The notes beneath the pieces are model-generated. The model did not search any database and was not told the origin of the DNA. It was given only the letters and a program-made list of their open reading frames with translations. Below are positions 1-9,196 of a DNA stretch of 64,000 nucleotides, piece after piece. Each line of letters begins with the position of its first letter. The first letter of the stretch is position 1. The stretch is from assembly GCA_017644105.1 (NCBI GenBank), contig JAEPMD010000012.1:40404-104403 (forward strand), read 5' to 3'. Source of the stretch: Rhizobiaceae bacterium. Lineage in GTDB: Bacteria; Pseudomonadota; Alphaproteobacteria; Rhizobiales; Rhizobiaceae. The position numbers were made by a program, and so were the translations under genes.

Positions 1-1901
1 TTAAGAGCTAGAAGGTTGGTTTGGAAAGCAATTTCATCGATCACATTGATAATGCCGCCAATATCACTTGATGCTGTTTCAATACGTGCCATGGCTGACA
101 TCGCGTTCGAGACAACTTCACTTGATTGATCTGTGTCAGTTTTCGCGCTCTGAGCTAAGCTTGCAGCTTCTGCAGCTTGTTCAGCAGCTGAGCGCACATT
201 TTCAGTCAATTCAGTAAGGGCAGCAGCCGCTTCTTCAAGTGCTGCAGCCTGTGTTTCTGTGCGGCGAGACAAGTCATCTGTCGCAGATGAGATCTCATTT
301 GAATCGTCGCGGATAAGACCAGCAGTATTGCTAATACCTGAAAGTGTTTCGCGCAGTTTGGCCACAGAGACATTAAAGTTCTGGCGAACAGGCTCCATGC
401 CCTGCATGAATGGATTATCAAGAGTAGCGACAAGATCGCCACTTGCTAGGATTTCCAAGCCTTTTGCAAGCTCATCAACAGTCTGAGAAACTTCTTCTGA
501 CTGGCGCTGCTTTTCAGCTTCATTTGCTTCGCGCTCTTTTTCACCACGCTCGCGGTTTGCAACAGATTCTTCTTCAATGCGCAATTTATCGATTTCAGAT
601 TGGCGGAAATGTTCGATTGAGCGAACAATGTCACCAACTTCATCTTTACGGTTTTCACCACGCAGTTCGAAATCTGTGTTGCCATTTGACAATTCATGCA
701 TGTTTTCAATCGCGGCATTGATTGGACGTGTAAGGCTGCGTGCAAACCAGAATGCAAAGCCAAGTGCTGCAAGAAGTGCGACCAATGCAACGGATAAAAT
801 CCACCAGCGCATAGTTGTTGCACCTTGAAGCGCTTCATTATTGTCAACAATCGCAGCAACCTGCCAAGGTGCTGTTCCATAAGACACTTTTGCAAATGCA
901 GCCATTGTGTCCATATCGCGATAACCGCTGAGTTTGCCCGAGACAATATCACGGCCTTCAATGGCGCCAATGCCAGATAGGTCAATTTGGGTTACAAGTG
1001 GATCAATTGCTTCTGTTTTCATTGAATCTGACAAAAGCACACCATCATTGCGTAGCAACACCGTTTCACCCGTATTGCCTAAGCCAGTGCCGTTATTGAG
1101 GATTTGCGCGATGCGCTCTTCTGACAATTGCGCGATAATTGCGCCATAAAAGAAGAAGTCTTCATCTGTGACAGGAATACCAACAAATGCGACTGGTTTG
1201 TTACCCTGAACGGAATAGGGAGCAAAGTCTTGAAGTTGGATGGCTTTGTTCTTCGCGATGCCAACATTGTCCTGAATTTCAGTCGTGCCATCTTTTTCAG
1301 CGTCAGATGCTTCAGCAGCAGCGGCTGCTTTGGCTTCAGAATCTTTGACGAGATTATTGTAAAGTTCCCCAATGCTTGTGCCAGCGAATTCGCCATCAAT
1401 GAGACTGGTGCCAAGTTCAGCGTTTGCTGTTGCGGAATAGACCACAACACCGTTTTTGTTGACGAGATAAAGATCACCAAGTGAATTATCCGCGGCAAAT
1501 TGCTTAAGGATTGGGCCAAATTTCTTCAACTGCGTGCTGTAACCGGTAAGCCCAGTTTCCTTATAATATTTAAAGAGGTCTTTTTGCTCACCTTTAAAAT
1601 CGTAGAGCCCTTTGATCGCTTCCGCAGCGTTTTCAGCTTTAACCTGCTCAATACCTATTTTAAACATATTGAGCGCTGCAAGCATGCTGTCATTATTGGC
1701 AAGAGAGCCCAGATTGTCATCAACACCTTTAAAGAATGTCTCAAGCTGGTTTCTGCGACCATCAGCAATCGCCGCTAATTTTTCATTATATGCCTCTTCC
1801 AAACTGCCCGAGGCAGCTTTTATTCCGGTGTAACTGGTTGCACCAATGGCAACGACAGTAGTCAACGACATAGCAAGTAATAATTGATGAGAAAGACGCA
1901 T
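1..1901 (-). CDS. methyl-accepting chemotaxis protein (3' end outside window)
   Basis: Transmembrane chemoreceptor that signals to CheA/CheW. Translation from the ATG at 1901 stays open for 633 codons and runs off the left edge. Segments in order: TM1 at about residues 7-25, a periplasmic sensor of about 330 residues that looks like a double Cache domain, TM2 at about 364-388 (RWWILSVALVALLAALGF), one or two HAMP segments, then the coiled-coil signalling domain. The visible end is the conserved hairpin tip DEIAFQTNLLAL. A GGGGAT ribosome binding site precedes the ATG. The ligand cannot be read from the sequence. The family call is secure; only the C-terminal descending helix is missing. Confidence 0.95.
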   Translation of the reverse strand, partial: MRLSHQLLLAMSLTTVVAIGATSYTGIKAASGSLEEAYNEKLAAIADGRRNQLETFFKGVDDNLGSLANNDSMLAALNMFKIGIEQVKAENAAEAIKGLYDFKGEQKDLFKYYKETGLTGYSTQLKKFGPILKQFAADNSLGDLYLVNKNGVVVYSATANAELGTSLIDGEFAGTSIGELYNNLVKDSEAKAAAAAEASDAEKDGTTEIQDNVGIAKNKAIQLQDFAPYSVQGNKPVAFVGIPVTDEDFFFYGAIIAQLSEERIAQILNNGTGLGNTGETVLLRNDGVLLSDSMKTEAIDPLVTQIDLSGIGAIEGRDIVSGKLSGYRDMDTMAAFAKVSYGTAPWQVAAIVDNNEALQGATTMRWWILSVALVALLAALGFAFWFARSLTRPINAAIENMHELSNGNTDFELRGENRKDEVGDIVRSIEHFRQSEIDKLRIEEESVANRERGEKEREANEAEKQRQSEEVSQTVDELAKGLEILASGDLVATLDNPFMQGMEPVRQNFNVSVAKLRETLSGISNTAGLIRDDSNEISSATDDLSRRTETQAAALEEAAAALTELTENVRSAAEQAAEAASLAQSAKTDTDQSSEVVSNAMSAMARIETASSDIGGIINVIDEIAFQTNLLAL

Positions 1902-2260
1902 GGTAAATTTATCCCCGCCGAATATAAAATCCGAATAAATTTCTTAAATAAAATTGGACATGGCAAACACGCATCTATCAATCGAGCGGTAGCGACATAA
2001 GCCGATTAATTGCCTAAAGTTTAACTAGATTATTTAAGGTTTATTGATGATAAATTAACGCCGAATCCAAGTTTCTATAGCCCAATAGTTGGGGGGAATT
2101 TGGGATGTGGAATAAAATTCTAATAGTGGATGAAGTGAGATGTTGGCCTAAATCGCGTGTTATTGATAGATAAATCAATAATTACAGTGATTTAATTTAA
2201 TTACGTGCTTACAAAGCTTTTCATCAATAATTGAGACTTAAGCGGAAAATTGGAAAAATA
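1902..2260. other. intergenic region between divergent genes
   Basis: AT-rich gap of about 360 bp between the divergent chemoreceptor and PaiB-like genes. It must hold both promoters. I see runs such as TTAACTAGATTATTTAAGG and TTGATAGATAAATCAATAA, but no convincing paired -35/-10 boxes, operator, RNA gene or reading frame. Confidence 0.5.
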
Positions 2261-2911
2261 ATGCATCCAAATCGTAGTTTTAGGAACATTGAAATCGACA
2301 AAAAGTATCAGCTAATGGCAAAAAAAGTATTCGGATCACTGATTTTTGCCCGTTCTGACGGCATTTTGGTCTCTCATGTACCGTTTTTACTCGATGAGAG
2401 CGGTGAATATCTGGAAATGCACCTCGTGCGATCAAACCCGATTCTCCGTCACTTGGATGAGTCGCAAAATGTCGTCTTCACGGTGCAAGGGCCTGATGCT
2501 TATATCTCGCCCGATTGGTATGGCGTGCCGGATCAAGTGCCAACATGGAATTATGTTGCCGTGCATGTGCGCGGCAAATTAGAGCGTTTGCCTCAAGAAG
2601 ATATTCGAGGGGTATTGGAGCGCTTATCAGCTGTGACCGAAGAACGACTTTCGCCCAAAAAACCGTGGACCATTGATAAAATGACGCCTGAGGTCTTCGA
2701 AAAGATGACCCGCCAAATCGTGCCAGTAAAGCTAACCATTGATCAGATCACCAAGGATGGTGAAACACAACCCGATATTTCAGGGACCTGGAAATTGTCT
2801 CAAAACAAGCCAGATGACGTGCGCCATGCTGCCATTGATGGGTTAGGGACCAGCGATATTGGTACCGAGATCGAATGGATGCGCGCGCTGATGCGAGAAT
2901 TGGACGAATAG
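2261..2911 (+). CDS. PaiB-like FMN-binding split-barrel protein
   Basis: 216-residue protein of the PaiB (FMN-binding negative transcriptional regulator) family. It begins MHPNRSFR and has the family blocks SLIFARSDG...LVSHVPFLLDE, HLVRSNPI, VFTVQGPDAYISPDWY and VPTWNYVAVHVRG. B. subtilis PaiB is tied to control of sporulation and degradative enzymes. Many homologues are annotated as regulators without direct proof and could simply be flavin-binding proteins. The ATG at 2261 is preferred over a TTG at 2231 because the conserved N-terminus begins there. No operon partner is evident. Confidence 0.88.
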   Translation: MHPNRSFRNIEIDKKYQLMAKKVFGSLIFARSDGILVSHVPFLLDESGEYLEMHLVRSNPILRHLDESQNVVFTVQGPDAYISPDWYGVPDQVPTWNYVAVHVRGKLERLPQEDIRGVLERLSAVTEERLSPKKPWTIDKMTPEVFEKMTRQIVPVKLTIDQITKDGETQPDISGTWKLSQNKPDDVRHAAIDGLGTSDIGTEIEWMRALMRELDE

Positions 2912-3012
2912 CCATTTTTCGAGCTACTTAGAATGTAGTATTCACATAACACCCACCACCCATCGCTTTATGTCACAGTCTCCTTACGTTTCGTGCCAAA
3001 GGAGGAATAAGC

Positions 3013-3570
3013 ATGGCGAAGATTTTAATGATCACAGGTGATTTCACTGAAGACTATGAAACAATGGTGCCGTTTCAAACGCTGCTGGCCTGTTCGCATG
3101 AGGTGGATGCGATTTGTCCGGGCAAAAATGCCGGGGATAGTGTGAAAACGGCCATTCATGATTTTGAGGGTGATCAGACCTATACCGAAAAGCCGGGGCA
3201 TAATTTTGCGCTCAATGCCAGTTTTTCAGATATTAACGTCGGTGATTACGATGCGCTGGTCATTCCAGGGGGCAGAGCACCTGAATATCTGCGCCTTAAT
3301 AAAGAGGTCTTGGCGATGGTGCGTCATTTCTTTGATGAAAATAAACCTGTTGCCGCCATTTGCCATGGTGCGCAGCTATTAGCAGCTGCTGGTGTGCTGT
3401 CGGGTAAAAACTGCTCGGCTTACCCTGCTTGCGCGCCGGAAGTTGCGGCCGTGGGTGGCAAATATGCTGAGATCGAAGTGACAGATGCGGTGACCGATGG
3501 TAACTTGGTCACAGCGCCTGCATGGCCGGCTCATCCAGCTTGGATGAAGCAATTCATGGCATTGTTGTAG
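3013..3570 (+). CDS. DJ-1/PfpI family protein
   Basis: 185 residues, the usual length for single-domain DJ-1/PfpI proteins (glyoxalase III, deglycase, chaperone or protease-like members). The nucleophile elbow is AAICHGAQ with Cys117-His118, and the early acidic cluster FTEDYE (residues 11-16) supplies the partner Glu. [12 protein letters not shown] is also typical. A strong AAAGGAGG site precedes the ATG. The next gene starts 28 nt downstream with its own AGGGAGG site, so the two are probably co-transcribed. The exact activity cannot be chosen from sequence. Confidence 0.9.
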   Translation: MAKILMITGDFTEDYETMVPFQTLLACSHEVDAICPGKNAGDSVKTAIHDFEGDQTYTEKPGHNFALNASFSDINVGDYDALVIPGGRAPEYLRLNKEVLAMVRHFFDENKPVAAICHGAQLLAAAGVLSGKNCSAYPACAPEVAAVGGKYAEIEVTDAVTDGNLVTAPAWPAHPAWMKQFMALL

Positions 3571-3598
3571 TTCTTAAGCGCTAAAAAGGGAGGCCCAA

Positions 3599-4033
3599 AT
3601 GTGTGAATTATTCATCGGATCTGAAAGTGAAAAATGGGTATCGCGAACAAAGTCGTTGCGTATAGACGGCGTTGCGACGTCAATCCGGATGGAAAATTTC
3701 TTTTGGGCCATCCTGTCTGAGATCGCAAAGCGCGATCATATGACGACCAATCAGCTCATCACCAAATTATATCTTGAAGCCATGGATGCCGATCATGATT
3801 TGGGCAATTTCACATCCTTTTTGCGGGTCTGCGCGGGGCGATATTTGTCTTTGATCGCCGATGATGAAATCGCGCGCGACGATGAGACAGAGCTTTCCAC
3901 TGTGGATGCACCAGCATTGCTCAAACGCGAGGCTGAACGCGATCAACGCCGCTCAAAAAGCATGAGTGCTGAAGATATTGATATCCAATATGCCGACGAG
4001 AAATCCAGCTTTGCATCGAAAGCGTTGAATTAA
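3599..4033 (+). CDS. ribbon-helix-helix domain protein
   Basis: 144 residues. Residues 17-65 (SLRIDGVATSIRMENFFWA followed by LSEIAKRDHMTTNQLITKL) match the alphaproteobacterial RHH_4-type domain, a small DNA-binding fold related to Arc/MetJ. The C-terminal half is charged and of unknown role. An AAGGGAGG site sits directly upstream, 28 nt after the DJ-1-like gene. It may be a transcription factor, but no target is visible. It ends 1 nt before the convergent LysE-type gene. Confidence 0.75.
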   Translation: MCELFIGSESEKWVSRTKSLRIDGVATSIRMENFFWAILSEIAKRDHMTTNQLITKLYLEAMDADHDLGNFTSFLRVCAGRYLSLIADDEIARDDETELSTVDAPALLKREAERDQRRSKSMSAEDIDIQYADEKSSFASKALN

Positions 4034-4034
4034 G

Positions 4035-4667
4035 CTATTTTTGGAAAAACGCCAGATGCGTTCCAAGCCCAACAAGCAAACCACCGCCCAAGCGTTCGGC
4101 CCAGCGATTGGCAGATGCTGATTGCTTGAACGTTGTGGCGATTTTGTTGGCCAAAAAGACGCAAACCACATCTGCGCTCGAAAAGACCACATTGACCACA
4201 ACGCCAAGGATCACAAGCTGCAACCAGATGGGGAAGCTGGCTGCGACATCGGTGAATTGCGGCAAGAAAGCCAAGTAAAAAATCGCTGTTTTCGGGTTGA
4301 GGATTTCCACCGTCATGCTTTCAAAAAAAGCGCGGCGCGGGGACTTCTTGGCAATTTCATCAGGTGCAAGGTCGATATTGCGCTTGCTGATGATCAGTTT
4401 CACGCCCAAATAGATGAGATAAGCCGCGCCCGCGAACTTTAAGATCGTGTAGAGCACGGGCACCAGAGTGAATAGAGCGGCCAAACCAAATGCAGCTGCA
4501 AATACATGGACGTAGCCGCCAATATGTAGACCTAACGCGGCCATAAAGCCAGCTTTTCTGCCGCCCGCAATCGTCCGCGCTGAGGCATATAACAAAGCAG
4601 GCCCTGGCATATAACCAAATAAGGCGGTTGCCATGATAAACGCAATCAAAATATCATAGGATGGCAT
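4035..4667 (-). CDS. LysE/RhtB family amino-acid exporter (copy 1)
   Basis: 210-residue inner-membrane exporter with the family signature FGYMPGPALLYASART near the N-terminus and about six hydrophobic segments. EILNPKTAIFYLAFLPQF is the conserved central motif. LysE/RhtB proteins expel amino acids or related metabolites by proton exchange. The ATG at 4667 is chosen because GAGGGA lies 8 nt before it; a TTG at 4682 overlaps that site. It is one of four LysE-type genes within 14 kb. The substrate is unknown. Confidence 0.92.
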   Translation of the reverse strand: MPSYDILIAFIMATALFGYMPGPALLYASARTIAGGRKAGFMAALGLHIGGYVHVFAAAFGLAALFTLVPVLYTILKFAGAAYLIYLGVKLIISKRNIDLAPDEIAKKSPRRAFFESMTVEILNPKTAIFYLAFLPQFTDVAASFPIWLQLVILGVVVNVVFSSADVVCVFLANKIATTFKQSASANRWAERLGGGLLVGLGTHLAFFQK

Positions 4668-4858
4668 GCGATTTTCCCTCAATTCCCGAAGATCTAATGG
4701 CTAGCGCAGCGGGGATGGTTTGGCAAGTGGTGACTAACTTTATCAAAAACCACAACCAATAAGACGTAATATTACTAATTTTAGTAGTATAAGTTGTTTA
4801 TGAATGGTGTTAAAATACTTAGCATATACTCTAAATTTACTTGCGTCGGAGAATGATT

Positions 4859-5203
4859 TTGACACGAGATAATGATTATATCCGAGACTTATTGTTGGAA
4901 TTTGAACGTTCGGATGAATGGTTCATGGTGGTTGCGCTGTTGGTTGATGCGACAGCGCAGGAAGAGAAAAAGTTTGCTTATTGTGAGCTCTTGGTCGAAG
5001 CGGGCTATCTCAAATGTTACGAAAATCATGCCTATCGAATGACCAGCAAGGGGCATGACTTTGTTCAGGCCATTCGAAGTGATGAAGATTGGGCAAAAAT
5101 TAAAAATTTTGCAGCTTCAATTGGTGGCGGAACGTTGGAGATTTTAAATGATATTGCGATTGGCCTGTTGAAGCAAAAAATACCCGAGACAATTGGTCGA
5201 TAA
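4859..5203 (+). CDS. DUF2513-like small protein
   Basis: About 114 residues. The N-terminus TRDNDYIRDLLLEFE and the later YLKCYENHAYRMTSKGHDFVQ with IRSDEDWAKIK resemble DUF2513, a phage- and plasmid-associated family with a likely winged-helix fold. I favour the TTG at 4859 because GGAGA lies 6 nt upstream; an in-frame ATG at 4853 sits too close to that site. Function is unknown. No other phage gene is next to it, so it may be a lone acquired gene. Confidence 0.7.
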   Translation: MTRDNDYIRDLLLEFERSDEWFMVVALLVDATAQEEKKFAYCELLVEAGYLKCYENHAYRMTSKGHDFVQAIRSDEDWAKIKNFAASIGGGTLEILNDIAIGLLKQKIPETIGR

Positions 5204-5244
5204 TTGGTTTAGTGTGTGCGCTTGTTAACTGCGAAATACGAGAC

Positions 5245-5631
5245 ATGACTGACCATAAAATTCACACCGCACAAACAAGATTAGCATCCTATGGCACCTT
5301 GGCGCCGGGAGAATGTAATTATAACCAGATGGACGGCATGGAAGGCGTTTGGTCCAAGGGCACCGTACGCGGCCGTTTGATCAAAGCCGGTTGGGGCGTG
5401 CATTATGGATTTCCCGGCTTTATTATCGATGAAGACGGGCCAGAAGTGCAGTTTCACATCTTTGAAAGCTTTGATCTGCCAGATCATTGGGCAAGGTTGG
5501 ATGAGTTTGAAGGTGAGGGCTATTTCCGCACGCCTGTCATGGTGCAAACCGAGGATGGCGAGAAAGAATGCTGTGTTTATCTGGTGGGTGAAGAATTTGC
5601 CCCACTTGATGAGCGCCAAGAGAACAGCTAA
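5245..5631 (+). CDS. gamma-glutamylcyclotransferase-like (AIG2 family) protein
   Basis: 128 residues of the AIG2/GGCT fold. The substrate-binding loop is SYGTLAPGE, near the N-terminus. The later segment LDEFEGEGYFRTPVMV carries the Glu position typical of the catalytic acid (E in DEFEG). Family members release 5-oxoproline from gamma-glutamyl compounds, though many bacterial homologues are uncharacterised. The ATG at 5245 gives the conserved N-terminus better than an upstream GTG at 5212. A small membrane protein follows 9 nt later. Confidence 0.82.
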   Translation: MTDHKIHTAQTRLASYGTLAPGECNYNQMDGMEGVWSKGTVRGRLIKAGWGVHYGFPGFIIDEDGPEVQFHIFESFDLPDHWARLDEFEGEGYFRTPVMVQTEDGEKECCVYLVGEEFAPLDERQENS

Positions 5632-5640
5632 AAACCACCC

Positions 5641-5814
5641 ATGTTTCAACCAAAAAACCTTTGGATCATCATGTTTTTCATCGTCTCGTCTGTGGCAGCG
5701 TTCACCGTGGCGAATAAAGAGAATATCGCGCTGATCGGCGGGTGTCTCGATGCAGGACATGACTTTGACTATGACGCGTGGGTTTGCGTGGAAGATGGTC
5801 AAAACACACAATAA
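5641..5814 (+). CDS. small single-pass membrane protein
   Basis: 57 codons beginning MFQPKNLWIIMFFIVSSV, one hydrophobic segment (about residues 7-22), then a short tail with two Cys (residues 35 and 49). It starts 9 nt after the GGCT-like stop, so it is probably translated from the same transcript. No recognised family. Coding is supported by position and the sensible TM-plus-tail composition, not by homology. Confidence 0.55.
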   Translation: MFQPKNLWIIMFFIVSSVAAFTVANKENIALIGGCLDAGHDFDYDAWVCVEDGQNTQ

Positions 5815-5892
5815 TCAAGTTTTTTCATATCACGCTAAAATGCGCTGATAAGTTGTACCATTTTATTAACATCTATACGCCAAAAGCGAGTG

Positions 5893-6165
5893 ATGTTTTA
5901 TAAATTATGCAATCTTTTTTTTCTCACGTCGTTCTATGCTTTTGTCTTCTGCATGTGTTTTATTGCGGGTGCTGCTCTGTTTTATTTTTCAGTTCTATTT
6001 CTTGACGTTTTATACCCCGAACTATCCAATAAGGGCATCGGAAATTGTAATATCATTTGCCAGGGCGTTTATACTTTGTCGCTCGCATTTTTGTCGGGTT
6101 TAGCGTTGGGTATAATCGGTTGCCGCAAACTCCACAGAGATAGGAAGCGGCGGTTTGGCCTCTGA
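5893..6165 (+). CDS. small two-TM membrane protein, unknown
   Basis: About 90 residues with two strongly hydrophobic stretches (about residues 6-40 and 58-77) and a basic C-terminus RKLHRDRKRR. A GTG three bases upstream is an alternative start; the ribosome site AGCGAG is weak. No family recognised. It lies alone between the GGCT-like unit and a convergent LysE-type gene. Confidence 0.5.
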   Translation: MFYKLCNLFFLTSFYAFVFCMCFIAGAALFYFSVLFLDVLYPELSNKGIGNCNIICQGVYTLSLAFLSGLALGIIGCRKLHRDRKRRFGL

Positions 6166-6191
6166 TAACAAACCAATTCAGTTTCCATGGG

Positions 6192-6836
6192 CTATCTAAA
6201 CGCCGCCCAAGCCCGGAACAACATCACCAATCCTGCGAGCACGAAAACGCCTGCTAAAGTCAATGTAAAAGGTTTGCGAATGCGGGTGTAAAGCGCCACC
6301 ATGGGCCGCGATGAGAAAAAGATCGCATAACTCATAAACGACGTAAGCCCAATGATCGCACATCCAATGACCACTTGTAGCGGGGAGATGAATTTCCCGC
6401 CCTGGCCAGATGTCGCGAGCAGAATGATCGTAAGCCAAACTGTAATGGCTTTTGGATTGGTGGCGTGGATTAAAATCCCGCGTATATAATGCGTTACAAG
6501 CGTTTTGGACGGCATATTATCATTCGCGGGCGGTTCGACATTATTGCCTTTTAAATCAATGACTTTGCGCGCCATATTATACCCCATATAGAGAAGATAT
6601 ATCGCGCCTATTAGGGTCATAATATCGTAAATCGTCGGTGCATTTGCGATGATTGCACCCAGTCCAAATGCGGAGGAAATTCCGAAGCAAAGCGAGATTG
6701 TGAAGACACCAAATCCGAAGGCAATACCGGACAATCGACCTTGCTCTAAAGACGTATGCATGATGGCAAAATTCGCCGGACCCGGGCTCGCAACCCCGAG
6801 AAAATATGTCAAATATACGAGAAATAATTGGTCCAT
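6192..6836 (-). CDS. LysE/RhtB family exporter (copy 2)
   Basis: 214-residue membrane protein with the family start LTYFLGVASPGPANFAIM (SPGP motif), about six TM segments and HATNPKAITVWLTIILL as the central motif. Likely an amino-acid or small-metabolite efflux permease; substrate unknown. It differs clearly from the copies at 4035, 8521 and 17683, so this is a paralogous set rather than a recent duplication. The start ATG has only a weak upstream site. Confidence 0.9.
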   Translation of the reverse strand: MDQLFLVYLTYFLGVASPGPANFAIMHTSLEQGRLSGIAFGFGVFTISLCFGISSAFGLGAIIANAPTIYDIMTLIGAIYLLYMGYNMARKVIDLKGNNVEPPANDNMPSKTLVTHYIRGILIHATNPKAITVWLTIILLATSGQGGKFISPLQVVIGCAIIGLTSFMSYAIFFSSRPMVALYTRIRKPFTLTLAGVFVLAGLVMLFRAWAAFR

Positions 6837-6930
6837 GACGAGGCTTTAGACCATCGCGATTTCAATGTCTATGTTAAGAGAAGTTTGGCGTTAAAAATTG
6901 ATGCAATTGAGCCCGTCGAAGCCTTATCCA

Positions 6931-7416
6931 TTAAGCGAGATCAACAATCTGTTTTGGTTCCTCAGAATTGAGCAATCCGTTGCGTGCTAATATTTCCAAA
7001 CGCGGCTGATGGCGCGCTTCATAGATATGCTTGGCCCAGAGTGCAAAGAGCGGTGTCAGCAGCTTAATATTCGCTTCAATCTCGATATGATCTTTAAGCA
7101 ATGCCCCACCATCTTTAGGCGTAATGGTCAGATGATGCTGCCATTTTTGAACCCCGGATCCACGCTCGGAAGACAAAAACATCATTTTGTCATGATCGCA
7201 TTCCACCACTTCCATGTGGTAAGCTTGCTTGGGCAATTTGCCAAATAAGGATGTTTTTACATCAATGGATTGTCCTTTATAAATCTTGCCAGACGGCAAT
7301 CCTTCAAAGGTGATCATGTGGCCCATAATTTCATGAAAAGCGTCCAAATCAATCGCCAAATCCCAAACGTCTTTTGGATCTGCCGGATAGAAATGTTCAA
7401 GGGTGAGGGTCTTCAT
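6931..7416 (-). CDS. SRPBCC (START-like) family protein
   Basis: 161 residues with the polyketide-cyclase/START-like pattern: LEHFYPADPKDVWDLAIDL at the start, then alternating strands (MEVVECDHDKMMFLSSERG, WQHHLTITPKDGG) and a long C-terminal helix (LFALWAKHIYEARHQPRLE). Such proteins bind hydrophobic ligands in a helix-grip cavity. The ligand is not inferable. It stands alone, in the same direction as the nuclease upstream. Confidence 0.78.
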   Translation of the reverse strand: MKTLTLEHFYPADPKDVWDLAIDLDAFHEIMGHMITFEGLPSGKIYKGQSIDVKTSLFGKLPKQAYHMEVVECDHDKMMFLSSERGSGVQKWQHHLTITPKDGGALLKDHIEIEANIKLLTPLFALWAKHIYEARHQPRLEILARNGLLNSEEPKQIVDLA

Positions 7417-7473
7417 TAATGCACACAGATTGATTTGCTTCGGCGCAAAGTTAAACGGAAAACACGAGCAAAA

Positions 7474-7944
7474 TCAACGAATATTTGAATAGTAACCCTT
7501 GGTAAAACGAAAATATTCTTTCACATTGCCAGTCTTGATCAATTCGTGATTAAGCTCAATGCCATCATCGAAATAGCACCGGCCAAGCGTGCGGCCATAT
7601 TTATCGTTTCCAACGATCTCGACCCGCAACTCGCGACCAAACGCAAGATCCCGCAGGCTCTGCGTAGCAGCATTATATCCAACTTCATGGCGTTCAGGCG
7701 CGTTGACACCCCAAAGCCGCACTTGCTTGTCATGTGTGTCGATGTAAAGACTGTCTCCATCGACGATTTTGTGACAAACGCCAACAGCAACATCTTCAAT
7801 CCTGTCATATTGCGTGGTGCCACGCTCTTTTTCCGCTCGACGTGCACGTGCTTCATCCATGCCTTGCTTGCCAGCGCGGATAATATGCGGCAAAGCGCGC
7901 TGTAAGATGGGCAGAGCCAAGGTTGTGAGCAAAAATCGAAGCAT
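7474..7944 (-). CDS. thermonuclease (SNase) family protein
   Basis: 156 residues. A hydrophobic N-terminus (residues 1-20) suggests export or a membrane anchor. The SNase core begins near residue 55: KIVDGDSL holds the Ca2+ ligands Asp62/Asp64, RLWGVNAPE supplies Arg76 and Glu84, and KYGRTLGR supplies Arg118, matching the catalytic Arg-Glu-Arg set of staphylococcal nuclease. It probably degrades extracellular or periplasmic nucleic acid. Confidence 0.88.
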   Translation of the reverse strand: MLRFLLTTLALPILQRALPHIIRAGKQGMDEARARRAEKERGTTQYDRIEDVAVGVCHKIVDGDSLYIDTHDKQVRLWGVNAPERHEVGYNAATQSLRDLAFGRELRVEIVGNDKYGRTLGRCYFDDGIELNHELIKTGNVKEYFRFTKGYYSNIR

Positions 7945-8041
7945 TTATGACTTTTCATTCGGGGTTTTCGTTTCAAGAATATATAATTTGGAATCAGAAG
8001 ACTGCAAGTTAGATTTTGGCAATTCATAGGTTATATTCATC

Positions 8042-8515
8042 ATGTCAAAAAGCGTAAAACGTGTTGAAAAAGCTCTGTCAGAGGCAGGTCATGCAACAGA
8101 CATTGTCCGGATGCCCGAAAGTACCCGCACGGCAGAAGAAGCCGCCGTTGCGTGTAAATGTGCAGTTGGTCAGATTGTTAAGTCACTGATTTTCCTAGGC
8201 AAAGAGAGTGGCGAGATGAAGCTTTTGCTTGTCTCAGGTGATCACCAAGTTGATATGACAGCGGTGAAATCAGTGATTGGCGAAGAATTAGGTCGCGCTG
8301 ATGTACGCGCTGTGCGTGATGTTACTGGTTTTGCGATTGGCGGTGTGTCACCCATTGGGCATTTAACGCCGCTTGCAACCTTTATGGATGCGCATTTGCT
8401 CACATTTAATCGCGTTTGGGCGGCAGCTGGCGCACCCAATGCGGTGTTTGATATCGACCCTAAAACTCTGTTAGAGATGACCGGCGCAGCTTTGTTGAAA
8501 GTGACAGGAGATTAG
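8042..8515 (+). CDS. YbaK/ProX-type aminoacyl-tRNA deacylase
   Basis: 157 residues of the YbaK/INS editing superfamily, which hydrolyses mischarged aminoacyl-tRNA in trans. The conserved Lys47 in QIVKSLIFLG, the strand LLLVSGDHQVD and the loop FAIGGVSPIGHL are all present. The start ATG follows a short leader. The LysE exporter starts only 5 nt after its stop, so the two form an operon. The combination hints at amino-acid quality control plus efflux, but that is inference. Confidence 0.9.
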   Translation: MSKSVKRVEKALSEAGHATDIVRMPESTRTAEEAAVACKCAVGQIVKSLIFLGKESGEMKLLLVSGDHQVDMTAVKSVIGEELGRADVRAVRDVTGFAIGGVSPIGHLTPLATFMDAHLLTFNRVWAAAGAPNAVFDIDPKTLLEMTGAALLKVTGD

Positions 8516-8520
8516 ACCTA

Positions 8521-9180
8521 ATGTTTATAGACGAATTACTTAACTCCAACATTATCTCTTTCATGTTGCTCGCTGCACTAATGGTCATGTCACCCGGGCC
8601 TAATGGTGTATTGATTGCCAAAACCGTTCCAACTTCGGGCAGAGCCGCAGGATTTGCCAATGTTGCGGGGTTTTTTGCAAGTTTTTATGTGCACGGCACC
8701 TTTGCCATTTTTGGTATTTCCATCCTTCTGACCCAAAGCGCGATCGCTTTTATGATTGTTAAATATTTAGGTGCTGCATATTTATGCTGGATCGGCATCA
8801 AAGTGATTTATTCTGCGATCAAAGGCGAGGGGTCGGTTGAACATGTAACCCCAGCAAAACGCAAGCGCACCCTGATAAAAGCCTTTACTGAAGGCTTTTT
8901 GACCAATGCGCTGAACCCAAAGGTATCTTTGTTTTATTTGTCTGCTTTTCCGCAATTTATCGAAGTGGGAGAAACCAGCGCCGCTATCGCTTATGGGTTT
9001 GTCACATCACAAGCCATCCTGAATGCGATTTGGTTCTCATCCATGGCGATTTTGGTGGCTAAGCTTTCAAATGTTGCGCGTAGTGATCAATTTAAACGAA
9101 ATTTCAAGCGCTGGCTGAATGGCATCACAGGGGCAGTCTTTATCGGTTTTGGCGTCGGATTGGCGCGATTTAAGCCCTAA
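8521..9180 (+). CDS. LysE/RhtB family exporter (copy 3)
   Basis: 219 residues, about six TM segments, with LMVMSPGPNGVLIAKTVP at the N-terminus and FLTNALNPKVSLFYLSAFPQF in the centre. Likely an amino-acid efflux permease. It is translated from the same transcript as the upstream YbaK-type deacylase (5-nt spacer, GGAG in the last codons of that gene). Substrate unknown. Confidence 0.92.
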   Translation: MFIDELLNSNIISFMLLAALMVMSPGPNGVLIAKTVPTSGRAAGFANVAGFFASFYVHGTFAIFGISILLTQSAIAFMIVKYLGAAYLCWIGIKVIYSAIKGEGSVEHVTPAKRKRTLIKAFTEGFLTNALNPKVSLFYLSAFPQFIEVGETSAAIAYGFVTSQAILNAIWFSSMAILVAKLSNVARSDQFKRNFKRWLNGITGAVFIGFGVGLARFKP

Positions 9181-9196
9181 GAGTTATCATCGAGTC

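Noticed and set aside
446..1519. Several long open frames on both strands inside 1-1900
   Set aside because: They are shadows of the chemoreceptor gene, whose frame is open from 1901 to the window edge and has all family motifs.
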